The notes under the pieces: model-generated
Databases searched by the model: none
What the model saw: only the letters and a program-made list of their open reading frames with translations
Told to the model about the DNA's origin: nothing
Part shown: positions 48,986 through 60,033 of the stretch, one piece after another
Layout: the number at the start of each line of letters is the position of its first letter
How positions within the stretch are numbered: position 1 is the first letter of the stretch
From: Nigrospora sphaerica
Lineage: Eukaryota; Ascomycota; Sordariomycetes; Amphisphaeriales; Apiosporaceae
Direction: 5' to 3'
Length of the DNA stretch: 64,000 nt
NCBI GenBank assembly: GCA_018287875.1
Contig: JAGVVL010000001.1
Coordinates: 1,984,001-2,048,000 of the forward strand
Made by a program: the position numbers and the translations under genes

Positions 48986-51254
48986 TCAAAGCGGATATCT
49001 GAAACTTTTGTTCTCTCGGTCCGTCAGGTCCTCGAGGCCGTGCTGCCACTCAGGCGGGCCGTACTGCTCATCTCGGCGCCGGTTCTCGCGCGCCAGCACA
49101 AACCGCACAACCTGGCCCAGCACGCAGCACACCGCGAAGCAGACGGTGATGCCCGTAAAACTCTGGCTGTAGCGCGGTCCGAACTTCCTGTTGGCCCAAA
49201 GACGCGGAAAGCCGTTAACACAGCCCTCGTATGGCTAAGCACTCGGGGGGGGAGGAGAGCAGGGCTCGGTGCGGAACAGGGTCGCGTGCGGGATGGAGGA
49301 GTGAACGAGAGAACGAGGCTGAGCTTGGACTTACGCATCAAAGAGCAGGGAGCCGAGCACGTTCCCAAGTGAATAGCCGATAAATGTTCCCGATGCGAAC
49401 ACCGTCCTCTTGGTGTACCCAGCGACGTTCGACGTGCCTAGGCCGATGCATTGTACCCACACCCAGGACTGCAACAGGGTCAGTATTTATCCTTCTCCTT
49501 CCCCCCTCCCCCTTCCCCCTTCCCCCATCCCGGCCTTCGTCCCTTCGTTCCTTACTTCTCCCCGCCGCCGGCTTGTACCTTTGCTTTACATGCCGGGGGG
49601 GAGCAGATATCAAAGCACGGCACTCGCTATGAGAAGTCCTTGACGACCAATACGAGCATCCATACCGGAGGGAGGGGTAAAAGGTGATCTTGTACTCACG
49701 AAAAAGTTGATAAGGTAAAAGCCAATGACACGCCCAACCCTTTGCGAGTTGGTGAGCTGCCAGACCAAACAGGTTCCCAAGATGACCGGCAGACACCCGA
49801 TGCTGATCAGGTGGAACCTAGCGTTGGGAAACTTGCGTCCACAATACCCCGACCCGATGACACAGATGAAAGCCATGGCGCCGGTGGGCAGATTGAGAAG
49901 CAGCGAAGTGAAAGCGGTAAACCCCATCCCGTTGAAGACGATGGACGCGAACTGCACAACGACGGCCGAGCCCGTGCACGATAGCAGCGACATGAAAAAG
50001 ATGCCCCCTGTGTTCCTCGTCAGTCAGCATTCTCCGTGACGGCGAGCGGCCAGCCTTACAGAAGTGGGGGCTGGTAAAGGCCTCGACGATCTGGTAGGGT
50101 TTGACGTGCGTGTTCTCTGAGCCGGCATTGTTGGCCCGCATGCGCTCCAGCAGGAGTTTCTTCTCTTCCTCGCTGAACCCCTTGGCCTGTTGTGGCAATT
50201 CGGGAAAGATCCAGACCAACGCGACGCCCCAGAGCAACGTGATGCCACCCGCGAAGAAATACATGTACTGCCAAGCGGCCATCGACCCCCCCGTGATATG
50301 GGCCAGGCCGAAGTTTACCAGTGGGGAGATGACTAACGATGGGGGTCAGCATATGCTTGGATGGGCCGTGAGGCCGGGATTCCGGTGCCTGCATCAGCCC
50401 CAGGCCGTGCCCCAGACCAAGTACCGCCCCTCCCCACGGCTCAAAGCAGGGGAAACTCGGACCGAGAGTGGCTTACTGTTGGAACCGCCGCTGAATGAAT
50501 ACCAGATGCTGGACCTGAGAACTTGTTCCGGGTGGGTATACCACAGAGCCACAACAAGCATGAAGACGGGACCTGGTCCGACGGTCAACATTTGCCGGTC
50601 GAGCGACGACGTGGATGGGGACTTACTAATCCCAGCCTCGACAAGGCCTAGGAAGAAGCGGTTGGCGAGGATACCGCCGTAGGTCGTGCAGGCCGGTGTG
50701 GTGAGGACGATGATGGCCCAAAGAATCGTCATGGACGAGCACACGCGCTTGGGATGGTACCTCTGGGCCAGCCATGACAGCGGGTACATGCCCGCTATGT
50801 GTCCAAAGTACAAAATCAGAGACACCCAAGAGAAACGGACGCCGGTTGTGAGGCCCAGGTCTTCCCGCAAGCCGAAGACAGCGGCCTGACCGAGCATAGC
50901 TTTATCCCAGAACTGTCGGGTAAGACCGTCAGCGTTGCGGTCAGCCGGGCGATGGCAGGTGGTATGCCCAAGCGAACGTTGTGCTCGGCACCAAGAGAGG
51001 AGAGGCCGGGGGGGCTATACCTGTAAAGCATAGGTTATGCACAGCTATAGTCAAACGTAAGTTGATGCTGGACCGATCATGGGCAGTCATATATGAGGGC
51101 CTACCACGGGCATGATCCGCCAGTCAATCTTCCTCAGCAGGCGCCTGTTGAGCTCAGGGTCGATGACGGGCGCCCCTTGCAGGGACCTTGCATCGGCCGT
51201 GTCCAGCTTTTCGGCATCGACCTCCGTCTTCTTCGGGTCCTGGAGGTCGGTCAT
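48986..51254 (-). CDS. MFS transporter, allantoate permease (Dal5/ACS) family
   Basis: Eight exons (51105-51254, 51021-51044, 50627-50912, 50477-50572, 50060-50332, 49700-50007, 49335-49468, 48986-49187) encode 490 residues; all junctions agree in phase. Family features are the cytosolic N-terminus ending RRLLRKIDWRIMPVL, the first helix CITYALQFWDKAML, the helix 2-3 segment PLSWLAQRYHPKRV, FFLGLVEAGISPVFML, WQYMYFFAGGITLLWG in helix 6 followed by a hydrophilic central loop, and late helices with GTSNVAGYTKRTV. This is the anion:cation symporter branch that takes up allantoate, nicotinate, pantothenate or similar acids; the substrate cannot be read from the sequence. It is a plasma-membrane protein. 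Exon 2 is a 24-base microexon (LCITYALQ) completing helix 1. An in-frame ATG 117 bases upstream is less likely as start. Confidence 0.92.
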
Positions 51255-54012
51255 GTTTGCGGATGGCGTTTGGCTGCGGCACTGTTCTCCGGGCGCCAAG
51301 GTGAAATAAGAAAACAGCGCCGGGCATTTCCCCCCAGGATCTCGGCACCCAGGACGCTTAAATGATACCAAGAGCGCGGGTCAGCGGGAGGAAGAAATCA
51401 AGCTCGGGCTGGACCGCCCGGGCCTCTCTTTGCCGCGGAGTCACTGGACTGTACCGACTGGCTTGGCACACGGAGCAAATACTTTATTTAGCCTGGGGAC
51501 ATCTGAAGGGGTCCGGTAGCGGGCAACGGGAGTATACCCATCAGACCAGTACACGCATGTCGCCCCCCCCCTGGACGGAAGGACCTCGGTCGGTGGTTGG
51601 CCGCTAGTGATCTAGGAAACAATGCATTCGGCGATCTTCTCCCTACATTGAAAGTAGCGGATTGCAGTTCTTGCCGAGATGCGGAGAGGCCACCACACCT
51701 TGCCTAGGTTGTGACATGCTAGCCAAAACAACCTCCTCACCCATCTCCTCTACTTCTCTTCCCTGTGGGGAAACCGTGGGGTAGCCGTGAGTAAGCATCT
51801 GCTTGCCGTCCATTTGCAATGTAATTCTGCTGCTGCATCCCGATGGAATCCCGAATTTGGGACCGGCACAGTATAGCACCAGGTAGGTACTTACACTTAT
51901 CCAGTTGCCAGCCACCCGCCACGCCGGTCTTTGCTCTAAGTGTAAGTGTCGTCTTCGTTCCGGCTGGGGGCAAGTACCGGCTATCCACTACCCAAGGCGC
52001 CCACGGTGTGCAATTGGGAGTTAGCTGGAGGCAACAAATCTCTTCTCAGAAGCATCATGTTCATTGACCTATGCCAGTGGCGCCATTTTCGTGAAGTCCC
52101 TGCCCACGGGTCCGTGGAAGTTGGAAACCGTACCCCGATCACTGGCCTACCGAAGTACCCAACGCACCGGTCAAGTGCACGTTGCTGAGTAATGCTCGAC
52201 AACCTCCCCTGCCCCCGTCTGAGCGCCCTGTTGTGTGTATTATATGTGGCCGTCGAGGTGCATAAGTACAGTCATTCGTACCTCTCTCGTGGAGTGGCTG
52301 TTCGGTGTGTCGACGACGTGCCCACCATATTTGTGCTGCCCGGCTCCGTCACCATGATGACTGGGGCTATCTGGGGACAATGCGGGCCACGAATGATATA
52401 TGGGCATAGCCCTTCCATGGTGGTGCTCTGGCGTGTATGGATGCACAGCGGAGAGCCCGGTAGCTAGTATTAAACGGTCACGTTGGTCACGGCACGACAA
52501 TACATGAACACTTGGAGGACAGGGCACTGGGGGTTTTTAGCACTGTTGCAGTGACCATCACCCCTATGTGGTCTCTAGCGATGAGTAGAACTATACGCGA
52601 ATGGATTGGTGATTTACGTGCCTAGAGGGATCGTGTGTTCGCGCTCGGCTGGTTCCGAGGTGCTCACGTCATTCAAAGGCGGAAGAAGCGAGCGTCTCAG
52701 TCGCGCAACAGGGCACTGGTCGATTCTGTATCGAAGCGGCAGCTAGAGAAGCAAGGTGCCCGGAAGATACGCGCTTAATGTTCCTCTTTGAACCGAGCCG
52801 GATGACCATTGCAAGCCTGCAGAGATGTATTAACCGCTCCCAAACCCCCCAGGCCTTGCAACCGGCGAGGAGGGCAAGAGACCCTAGCCGTAAAAGAGGC
52901 GCCGGGGGGTTGATACAGATACATACAACGGGCATGCTATACTGCTCAGTCTACGACATGTACGCTGAGGGGGGTCGCACGACGGACTCGGGCCATATGA
53001 GGAGAAATGTCAACTGTGAAGGGTGATTGAGTAAAGTCGGCCAAACCCCATCGCCTTCGCAGTTATCGGAAGAGCCCCCGAGGTGTTGCAGATTGTCCTG
53101 CGCCATCGCCTCAATCGCAATCATGAAGACGATGAGGTGAGACTTGCTGATTGAGGGGCCGCGGCAATCAAGGGCTACGGATGGATTTACCCGCTTGGTG
53201 CACGGAGGAAACGGCCGGCATCATCGGAAGGAAACACGGCAAACACCTCGGTAGCAAGTAAGCTGTCGTTGTATGGGCCGGAAACCGGGCCAGGCAAGGA
53301 GGCAGCCAGAGTGCCCAAGGTCGAGTGAAATGTGAAAATGAGATCTGTGCTGCGAAAACCACACTTCCATACGTATCACCGCATTGTTGCGTATGCGTAT
53401 CTCTATGAGCCCGTGCTGCTGCCCTGTCACTTCTCCTTCCGAGGGACCGACGACGTTCCCAAGTAAAGAGCCACAGAACGTATCGCAAGACGGAAGGCGG
53501 GACTGGGCCTACTAACGTGCGCTCGTGGAGGGAAGACATTCAGCTCTCACCCCGGAATTTTTATACTAAAGCACCTCCCAACCAACAAGAACCTTGGGTG
53601 GCATGGAGGCAAACCAAAACCACAGCTGTCGGTCAGCTCGGACCACCTGGGTACTTACTTAGGTACTTTATGCTAGCAGAGGTATCGCAGGTACCCAGCT
53701 CCTACGAATAGGGTAGCTCGATAAGCTCGATAATGATCCCCATACGCGTGAGCTACGCTGCCTACCAGTTGGAGCCACTGAAGGCAAGCACCATCCGTCT
53801 GTGTCAACGTCAGTCCCACCCCAGCTCTTGACGACCCCTTCGCCGCAACGAGAACCTCGAGAGCGACTCGCCGTCGCCCCTCTCCATCCCACCAGCACCC
53901 ATCTCGCACCACCGTCAACCCGGCAGTGCATTCCAGCGCCCTCTCCCGCCGAGAACACCGCACCGCCCGCCGCCCGCCGCCCGCCGCCCGCCGCCCGACG
54001 CCCGCCGCCGTG
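51255..54012. other. Divergent intergenic region, about 2.8 kb
   Basis: This separates the starts of the MFS and proteasome genes. There is no supported gene. TAGGTAC-type motifs occur at 51881-51890 and 53658-53666. The last 250 bases are C-rich and probably form the proteasome gene's promoter and leader. Confidence 0.6.
53963..54004 (+). repeat. Heptanucleotide repeat (CCGCCCG)6 in the proteasome gene leader
   Basis: Five perfect CCGCCCG units and one ACGCCCG unit end nine bases before the beta5 start codon. Their position makes them part of the 5' leader. Confidence 0.9.
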
Positions 54013-54968
54013 ATGGACACCCTCGTGGCCCGCTACAGCCGCCCGGCTGCCTTCCAGAGCGAGACGCACATCGCCGACAACGAAGACGACCTGCACAATG
54101 ACACCACCCCCAGCCTCTCCCTCAAGTTTGCCATGCCGCCGGTAGCCCAGGTACACACCCGCCCGCCCTGCTGCTCAGCGTGCTGGCCTTCGCGGATCCG
54201 CTGACACTCCGATGCATCTAGCCCTCGGCCTGGCTCCGGGCCGCGACGGACGACCGGTCGAACCCGCAGTGCCCCATCAAGATTGCCCACGGCACCACGA
54301 CGCTCGCCTTCCGCTTCCAGGGCGGCATCATCGTCGCCACCGACTCCCGCGCCACCGCCGGCAACTGGATTGCCTCGCAGACCGTCAAGAAGGTCATCGA
54401 GATCAACAACTGCCTGCTCGGCACCATGGCCGGCGGTGCCGCCGACTGCCAGTACTGGCTGGCGTGGCTGGGCATGCAGTGCCGCCTCCACGAGCTGCGG
54501 CACAAGCGCCGCATCTCGGTCGCCGCTGCCTCCAAGATCCTCGCTAACCTGGTCTACCAGTACAAGGGCATGGGCCTGTCCATGGGCACCATGTGCGCCG
54601 GCGTGACCAAGGAGGAGGGGCCCGCTCTTTACTACATCGACTCGGACGGCACCCGGCTCGCTGGCAACCTGTTCTGTGTGGGTTCCGGACAGACGTTTGC
54701 CTACGGTGTGCTGGACGCCGAGTACCGCTACGACCTGAACGAGGAGGATGCGCTGGAGCTGGGACGCCGCAGTATCCTGGCTGCCACCCACAGAGATGCC
54801 TACTCTGGTGGTTTCATCAACCTCTACCACGTCAAGGAGGAGGGCTGGGTCAAGCACGGCTTCAACGACACGAACCCCATCTTCTGGAAGACGAAGCTGG
54901 AGAAGGGCGAGTTCACCAACGTCACGAGCTCCTTCAACGAGGACAACCACGTGGGCCAGCGTATCTGA
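54013..54968 (+). CDS. pre2: 20S proteasome subunit beta5 (chymotrypsin-like catalytic subunit)
   Basis: Two exons, 54013-54150 and 54222-54968, around a 71-base intron encode 294 residues. A propeptide of 70 residues ends in the processing site AHG, exposing the nucleophile T71 of [11 protein letters not shown]. Relative to that threonine, D17 (ATDSRA, residue 87) and K33 (SQTVKK, residue 103) are in place. [13 protein letters not shown], the [12 protein letters not shown] stretch and the [14 protein letters not shown] segment are standard for beta5. It cleaves after hydrophobic residues inside the 20S core. Length and domain order are normal for fungal Pre2. The start follows a GC-rich heptamer repeat. 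It converges with qri7, whose coding end lies 177 bases away. Confidence 0.97.
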
Positions 54969-55145
54969 TGGGGGACTCTGAATCGTAGTGGCTTTACGTG
55001 GGTACGAGAACTTCGTCTGTACGCTCGGTCGAGCCGAATGAGACTGCCTACCTGCAGTGGGACACGGCCGGAGCGTGCAGGGACGCCGAATGTAAATGTA
55101 TTATACAGACGTTCCGCCGCATGACGCGAACTGTGCCAGTGCTGT

Positions 55146-56603
55146 CTACCTATCGTCGGTATTTTTCACCCAGCCGTCGGCCCCCATTATGCCGCCGCCT
55201 TCGGCTTGGGGGTCGACGGGCCACTTCCTTATGGGAAGTATGTCCATACTGCTGCTGTAGCCAGCCTCGTACATCTCCATGCCCGTCCAGGCGATCATGG
55301 CCGCGTTGTCCGTGCAAAGGGCCGGCGGGGGCGAGTTAATGGTGAGGTGTTCGTAGCCTCGGACGGCTAACATGGACCGAAGAATGTGCATGAGGTAGCG
55401 GTTGCTCGCCACGCCGCCGGCGACAACTACGGTGCGGATGCCTTCCATTGCCTCGGTGTTGTTCTTGAGGGCCAGGAGCAAACGGCTGGCCAGATGCTCG
55501 AAGGCGAGTCTCATTGTGTGCTGGGCCAAGAACCGGCGCTCCTCAATGCCCATATCCGGACGGGCCTCCACCACCCGCAGCACCTGGCTGTGGAAGCCGG
55601 CAAAATCGTACGCCATGGCCGTGGTGCTTGCCAACAGCGGCGTCAGCGTCCAACCGAAGCCCGAGTCGAAGATTTTGATTTCGTCGGCGCGGCGCGCGGG
55701 CGGTGTGTAGTCGTAGTCCTCGGGCCTCTCGGCGGACGGGAAGGCGAACTTCTCGAAGAGCGGGCCGTACATGACGTTGTCCATGCCGGCCAGCTCCGAG
55801 GGCGGGACGATGTTCCGAGCGCACTTGTCGATCATGTCGCCAATGGCAATGTTCATGGCCTGGGCCAGGATCTCATGGTCGTACAGCGATCGCGAGAGCA
55901 CCAGGAGGGTGTGGCCGCCGGACACGAGCAGCGAGAGGAAGGGGAAGGCGGGCTCATTGGCGTCGGTCCCCGCCACCTCGTTCGCCCCGGCCGACGACGC
56001 CGCCGTGCCCTTGGCGAGCGCGGACACGAGCCGCGGCGTCAGCGCGTGCGCTTGCATGTGGTTCACGCCGACCAGCGGGACGTCCCAGGCGGCCGCCAGC
56101 CCCTTGGCCGTGTTGAGCCCCGTGGCCAAGTTGGACGTCATGCCGGGCCCGCGGGTGACGGTCACGAAGTCGGGTTTCCGGCGCAGGGCGCCGGCCGCCC
56201 AAAGGCGACGCCGCGCGTCCTCGGGGCCCCGTTCGCCGCCCTCCGACGCGCCGGCGGGGACCTCAGGCAGCGATCCCAGGGCCTCCCGCAGCAGAGGGGC
56301 GAGAGCGGTCGTGTGCGAGAGGACGGCGTTGAGCGGGTGCACGCCGCGAAAGTCCCGGTTGTCCGAGGTGATCTTCCGGTTGAACAAGAGCCGCGCGGCG
56401 CCGGTGGCCGGCGACTTGTCGAGGATGGCCACGCAGGTGTCGTCGCACGAGCTCTCGATGGCCAGGGTCAGGAGGGGGCGCCGGCCGGGGTCGGGGCCGG
56501 CGCCGAGGGCCGGGCGACGAGGAAGAAGACGACGGCTGGCCACGGCGCCGCGGGGGCTATGCGCGGCGGCGCAGGGCCGCAGGCGTGCCCATGCTACGCT
56601 CAT
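55146..56603 (-). CDS. qri7: Mitochondrial tRNA N6-threonylcarbamoyladenosine transferase Qri7
   Basis: One exon of 486 codons encodes 485 residues of the Kae1/TsaD family. The Arg-rich, acid-free first 40 residues look like a mitochondrial targeting peptide, which points to Qri7 (OSGEPL1) rather than the cytosolic KEOPS subunit Kae1. Motifs present: LAIESSCDDTCVAI at 47-60, the metal-binding NHMQAHALTP with H182 and H186, LVSGGHT, a GDMIDKCARN stretch, VVVAGGVASNRYL and ALCTDNAAMIAWTG. The enzyme transfers threonylcarbamoyl from TC-AMP to A37 of ANN-decoding tRNAs in mitochondria. In the long Ala/Arg-rich insertion around residues 113-143 it differs from short bacterial homologues. The ATG at 56603 is the first in frame. 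It is divergently placed from the DGAT2 gene. Confidence 0.95.
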   Translation of the reverse strand: MSVAWARLRPCAAAHSPRGAVASRRLLPRRPALGAGPDPGRRPLLTLAIESSCDDTCVAILDKSPATGAARLLFNRKITSDNRDFRGVHPLNAVLSHTTALAPLLREALGSLPEVPAGASEGGERGPEDARRRLWAAGALRRKPDFVTVTRGPGMTSNLATGLNTAKGLAAAWDVPLVGVNHMQAHALTPRLVSALAKGTAASSAGANEVAGTDANEPAFPFLSLLVSGGHTLLVLSRSLYDHEILAQAMNIAIGDMIDKCARNIVPPSELAGMDNVMYGPLFEKFAFPSAERPEDYDYTPPARRADEIKIFDSGFGWTLTPLLASTTAMAYDFAGFHSQVLRVVEARPDMGIEERRFLAQHTMRLAFEHLASRLLLALKNNTEAMEGIRTVVVAGGVASNRYLMHILRSMLAVRGYEHLTINSPPPALCTDNAAMIAWTGMEMYEAGYSSSMDILPIRKWPVDPQAEGGGIMGADGWVKNTDDR

Positions 56604-57949
56604 CAAGCCGGAACGTCGGTTCGGGTGAGGTGCGCTGGGCCGTGTCGGTCGACGGTGCAGTCAAGGTTGCGATGGCTCCCCAGCAGAGCCTAACAACAGG
56701 CGAGCAGGGGCAAGAGACCGACGAGACGGGCTCGCCATGTCGGCTTTTCCGGGGCTGTGATCCATCCCTACCCAAACGCAACGGGAACGAAGCTCTCTAT
56801 CTTATCGCGCTCGGCACGTGTGTCGGCCCCACTTCACGATGGCGCCAGAGGCCTCAGTACGCGGGCTGGCGAGGGTTGGAAGTAAGGTAAAGCATCACCC
56901 ATTGGGGACGGAACTTGAGTAAAAATCAATGGGCATGTTCGCTCGCTCGGAGCAGGGGAATTGTCGGGGCCGAGGCGCGATCGACCCGAGGCTCCGTACG
57001 AGGTGTAGGGGAGGATGCATCAGATCCATGGATCCAATTTGCCTAGGCACCTACATTACCTGTATGTACGGAGAGGTTTGCGCCGAGGTGCCTCGCTTCG
57101 GTGCTGCCGTAGCCGCTGCAGCTGTGCCCTGTCCATCGTGTGCCGCGGCCCTTAAGCTGACGCTGGGTAATACGATTTGTAGGTTCCAATATAGGTTCAT
57201 CCGCAATGCAAGTACATCATACCTACATAGGTAAGGTAGCTTGAACCAAGGCCTGAGTGGACCCGGAGGCCCTTCTGTGGACTCACGTCATCTCGCGGCC
57301 CCAGCTCGCCGGCCTACCTGTCTGATGAAACTGGGAACGTCGTGCTCCCACCGTCACCTCATTGGGGCTGCATTGTTGGCGGTGTTTCCCGAGTGTTCCG
57401 TCCCCGGCCGGCCGTGCTTTGATCTCGCCCCGTCGTCCGTCGCTCGTCAGTCAACTTGTTTTCTTCACTTGTAACCTTCTTTCCTGCCTGCCGTCTCCCG
57501 TGCGTCTCCCCGCCTTGAATCCTGTCGCCCAACGGTAACACGGCCGTTTCCATTCGACTCCGGCAACAACGTACATAGCTCATAGCTCACCGTCCGTCCT
57601 GCAAAGCTGCCTCCAATACCCTGATATACATGGTTTAGCGAGTGAGTGCGCCCCGGCGACGCTGCCTCGGCTGCTGCGTGCCAAACAGCTCCCGGCATCG
57701 AAAGCTAGCGGAGCGTGGCAGACTCAAGAACTAACTCTCTAGTCGAACTCAATACTCCCCAGGGGAATCAGAAGCCAGCTCGGCCGTGTTATCTGGGTAG
57801 GTGCTTATACCCTCCTCCACCTTCCGGTTGTGCGAGTCCCAAGTCCGCCGCCCATCGCTTTCCCGCCGTACGACTGGCCGTGGCCGTCCCTTCCGTCCCT
57901 ACCGTCCACCGTGTCGAGAACACGACGCGCCCTGGGGGCAAGCAGCAAT
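56604..57949. other. Divergent promoter region of qri7 and dga1, 1.35 kb
   Basis: No gene is supported. TACCTA/TAGGTA-type motifs occur at 57041-57054 and 57221-57239. Near 57641-57742 a GTGAGT donor-like sequence and a CTAACTCTCTAG acceptor-like sequence suggest a possible 5' UTR intron of the DGAT2 gene; this is inference. Confidence 0.5.
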
Positions 57950-60033
57950 ATGGTCGACAGCAAAGACACCTCGCATGACGGCTTGCAGAGACACCCGAGC
58001 AACACGGGTGTGCCTCGTGGCTCCAAGCTTCCTCGCCGTGGGCAGAAGAACCGCCGTCGTCAGAACACTGCAGGCCAATCCGCTGACACGGGTTCTGTAG
58101 GCAAATCGAGACAGAACAGCGTCAAGTCCCTGGACAGGACTGATCCTCCTTCGCTCGTTAGTCAAGTGCCGTCAGCCCCCGAGCCCGACAGCGCCTCCGA
58201 ACGGGACGCCGAGCGGAGAGGTGACAAAGCCTCCAAGGCCCCACGCTCTCCCGACTACTCTAGCCCGGAACCGGCCGCGGACACTGGCGCCGACAAGTCC
58301 CCAGTGACCCCCGACAGACAATCTCGAGTCCCCTGGGCACCTCCCAGCCCGAGTATTTCAGAGGGCGGCAAAACCCAACCGTCGCCGCCTCAGCACACGT
58401 CTGTCGGAGCCGCCAGCCTGGGGAGCGGCGTAAGTACCGCTCAAGTTGCTTTACTACCATCGTAGTCCTAACTCTCGCGTCCCAGACAAGTGACGTAAGG
58501 TCAAGTCCGGCTACCGTTGGTGGTACCACACCTCCCTTCAAAGCTGGGACTCTATTCAGAAAAAGCAGCCGCAAGAGCTTCCAGAAGGCGGCCAAGACAA
58601 GAATGGCACAGCCGGCTGAGCCGAATACCCAGTCGGGCCAAAGCGCCCCCAACGAAGAGTCCTTCATCCAGGTTAGCGAAGCCCCGACAATGGACCTGCG
58701 TGGAAACAACCGTGACGACACCGACGAGAAATCCGATGGACGCTCGTCCGCGCAAAAGCAAGCTACGGATGACAACTCTAACGGACCCACGGCCGAAGTT
58801 TCTGGTGATGTTAGCTATGCCGGCGCGCTGAAAGACGGGCGCAACCGTTCAAACGGTGACCAGGGGCGGAACGAATCCGACAAGTCCTCAGGGGCCGTTG
58901 AGACGCAAGATAGTCCCCAGGACCGGGCGAACCATAGTGATGATTCCTATCCGGATATCGACCCTCTGACGCTGGAAGAGCACACCCACCAACCGCCGCC
59001 TCAAATCCGGCCTTACGAGAAGATCCGCTGGGCACCGTTCAATGTTCCCGCCGAACGCCGTCTGCAAACTCTGGCCGTGGTCTTCCACTCTGTCAGTATC
59101 ATTGGGACCGTATCCATCTTCTTCGCTCTTTGCGCCAACCCTTTGGCCTGGCCTGTCCTCATCATCTATCTCCTCCACATCTTGACGTCGAAAGCGGCTA
59201 CGGATGGGTCCCTCCGGTTCCGATCGGAATGGTTTCGCAGCAGCTACCTCTGGGACCTGTTCGCAGGCTACTTTCCCGCCAAGCTCCACAAGACGCATGA
59301 CCTCCCTCCGACACGCAAGTACATCTTTGGTTACCATCCGCATGGTATCATATCACACGGCGCCTGGGCCGCATTTGTGACGGATGCGTTGGACTTTTCG
59401 AAAAAGTTCCCCGGCATCACGAATAGTCTGCTCACTCTCGACTCTAACTTCCGCATCCCGCTGTATCGCGACTACATTCTCGCCATGGGGGTGCGATCCG
59501 TATCCAAGGATTCCATCGTCAACATTCTCACCCGGGGCGGCGCCAACAACGAGGGGATGGGCCGAGCCGTGACGATTGTGGTCGGTGGGGCACGGGAATC
59601 CCTCGAGGCGCAGCCTGGCCAGCTCCGTCTGATTCTCAAGCAACGGAAGGGCTTTGTTAAGGTGGCCGTTCGAACGGGTGCTGACCTCGTTCCTGTGTTG
59701 GCTTTCGGTGAGAATGAGTTGTACGAGCAACTCCAGCCCAACAAACACCCGCTGGTGCACCAAATCCAGATGTTTGTCCTGCGGGTGTGGAAATTCACGC
59801 TACCCTTCCTGCACGGCCGTGGTATTTTCAACTACGACGTGGGCTTGATGCCGTTTCGACACCCGCTTAACGTCGTCGTGGGCGCACCTATCAAGGTCCG
59901 GCAGTCCAACAACCCGAGCCAGGAAGAGATTGACAGGCTCCACGGACTCTACGTGGCCGAGCTCCAGAAGATCTGGGACCGGTATAAGGATGAATTCGCA
60001 CCGGATCGTAAAGAGGAGATGCAGATCCTGTAA
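57950..60033 (+). CDS. dga1: Diacylglycerol O-acyltransferase 2 (DGAT2) with long N-terminal extension
   Basis: Two exons, 57950-58429 and 58486-60033, around a 56-base intron with a CTAAC branch site, encode 675 residues. Residues from about 338 onward form a complete DGAT2: a hydrophobic hairpin at 354-389, the catalytic YHPHG with HPHG at 444-447, NFRIPLYRDY, VVGGARESLEAQPGQLRL, the RKGFVKVAVRTGADLVPVLAFGEN block, and a C-terminal LHGLYVAELQKIWDRYK. It makes triacylglycerol from diacylglycerol and acyl-CoA at the ER and lipid droplets. The first 337 residues are disordered, rich in Ser, Asp, Lys, Gln and Pro. Many fungal DGAT2s are much shorter, so this extension is unusual; translation could also begin at the in-frame ATG at 58603 (residue 200). 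Both exons stay open with consistent phase, which supports the long form. Confidence 0.92.

Noticed and set aside
54033..54950. 305-codon minus-strand frame opposite pre2
   Set aside because: Antisense shadow of the proteasome gene, with Val/Leu/Gly-rich text complementary to its codons.
55386..56693. 435-codon plus-strand frame opposite qri7
   Set aside because: It is the antisense shadow of a well-identified gene; the residues mirror the GC-rich codon use of qri7.
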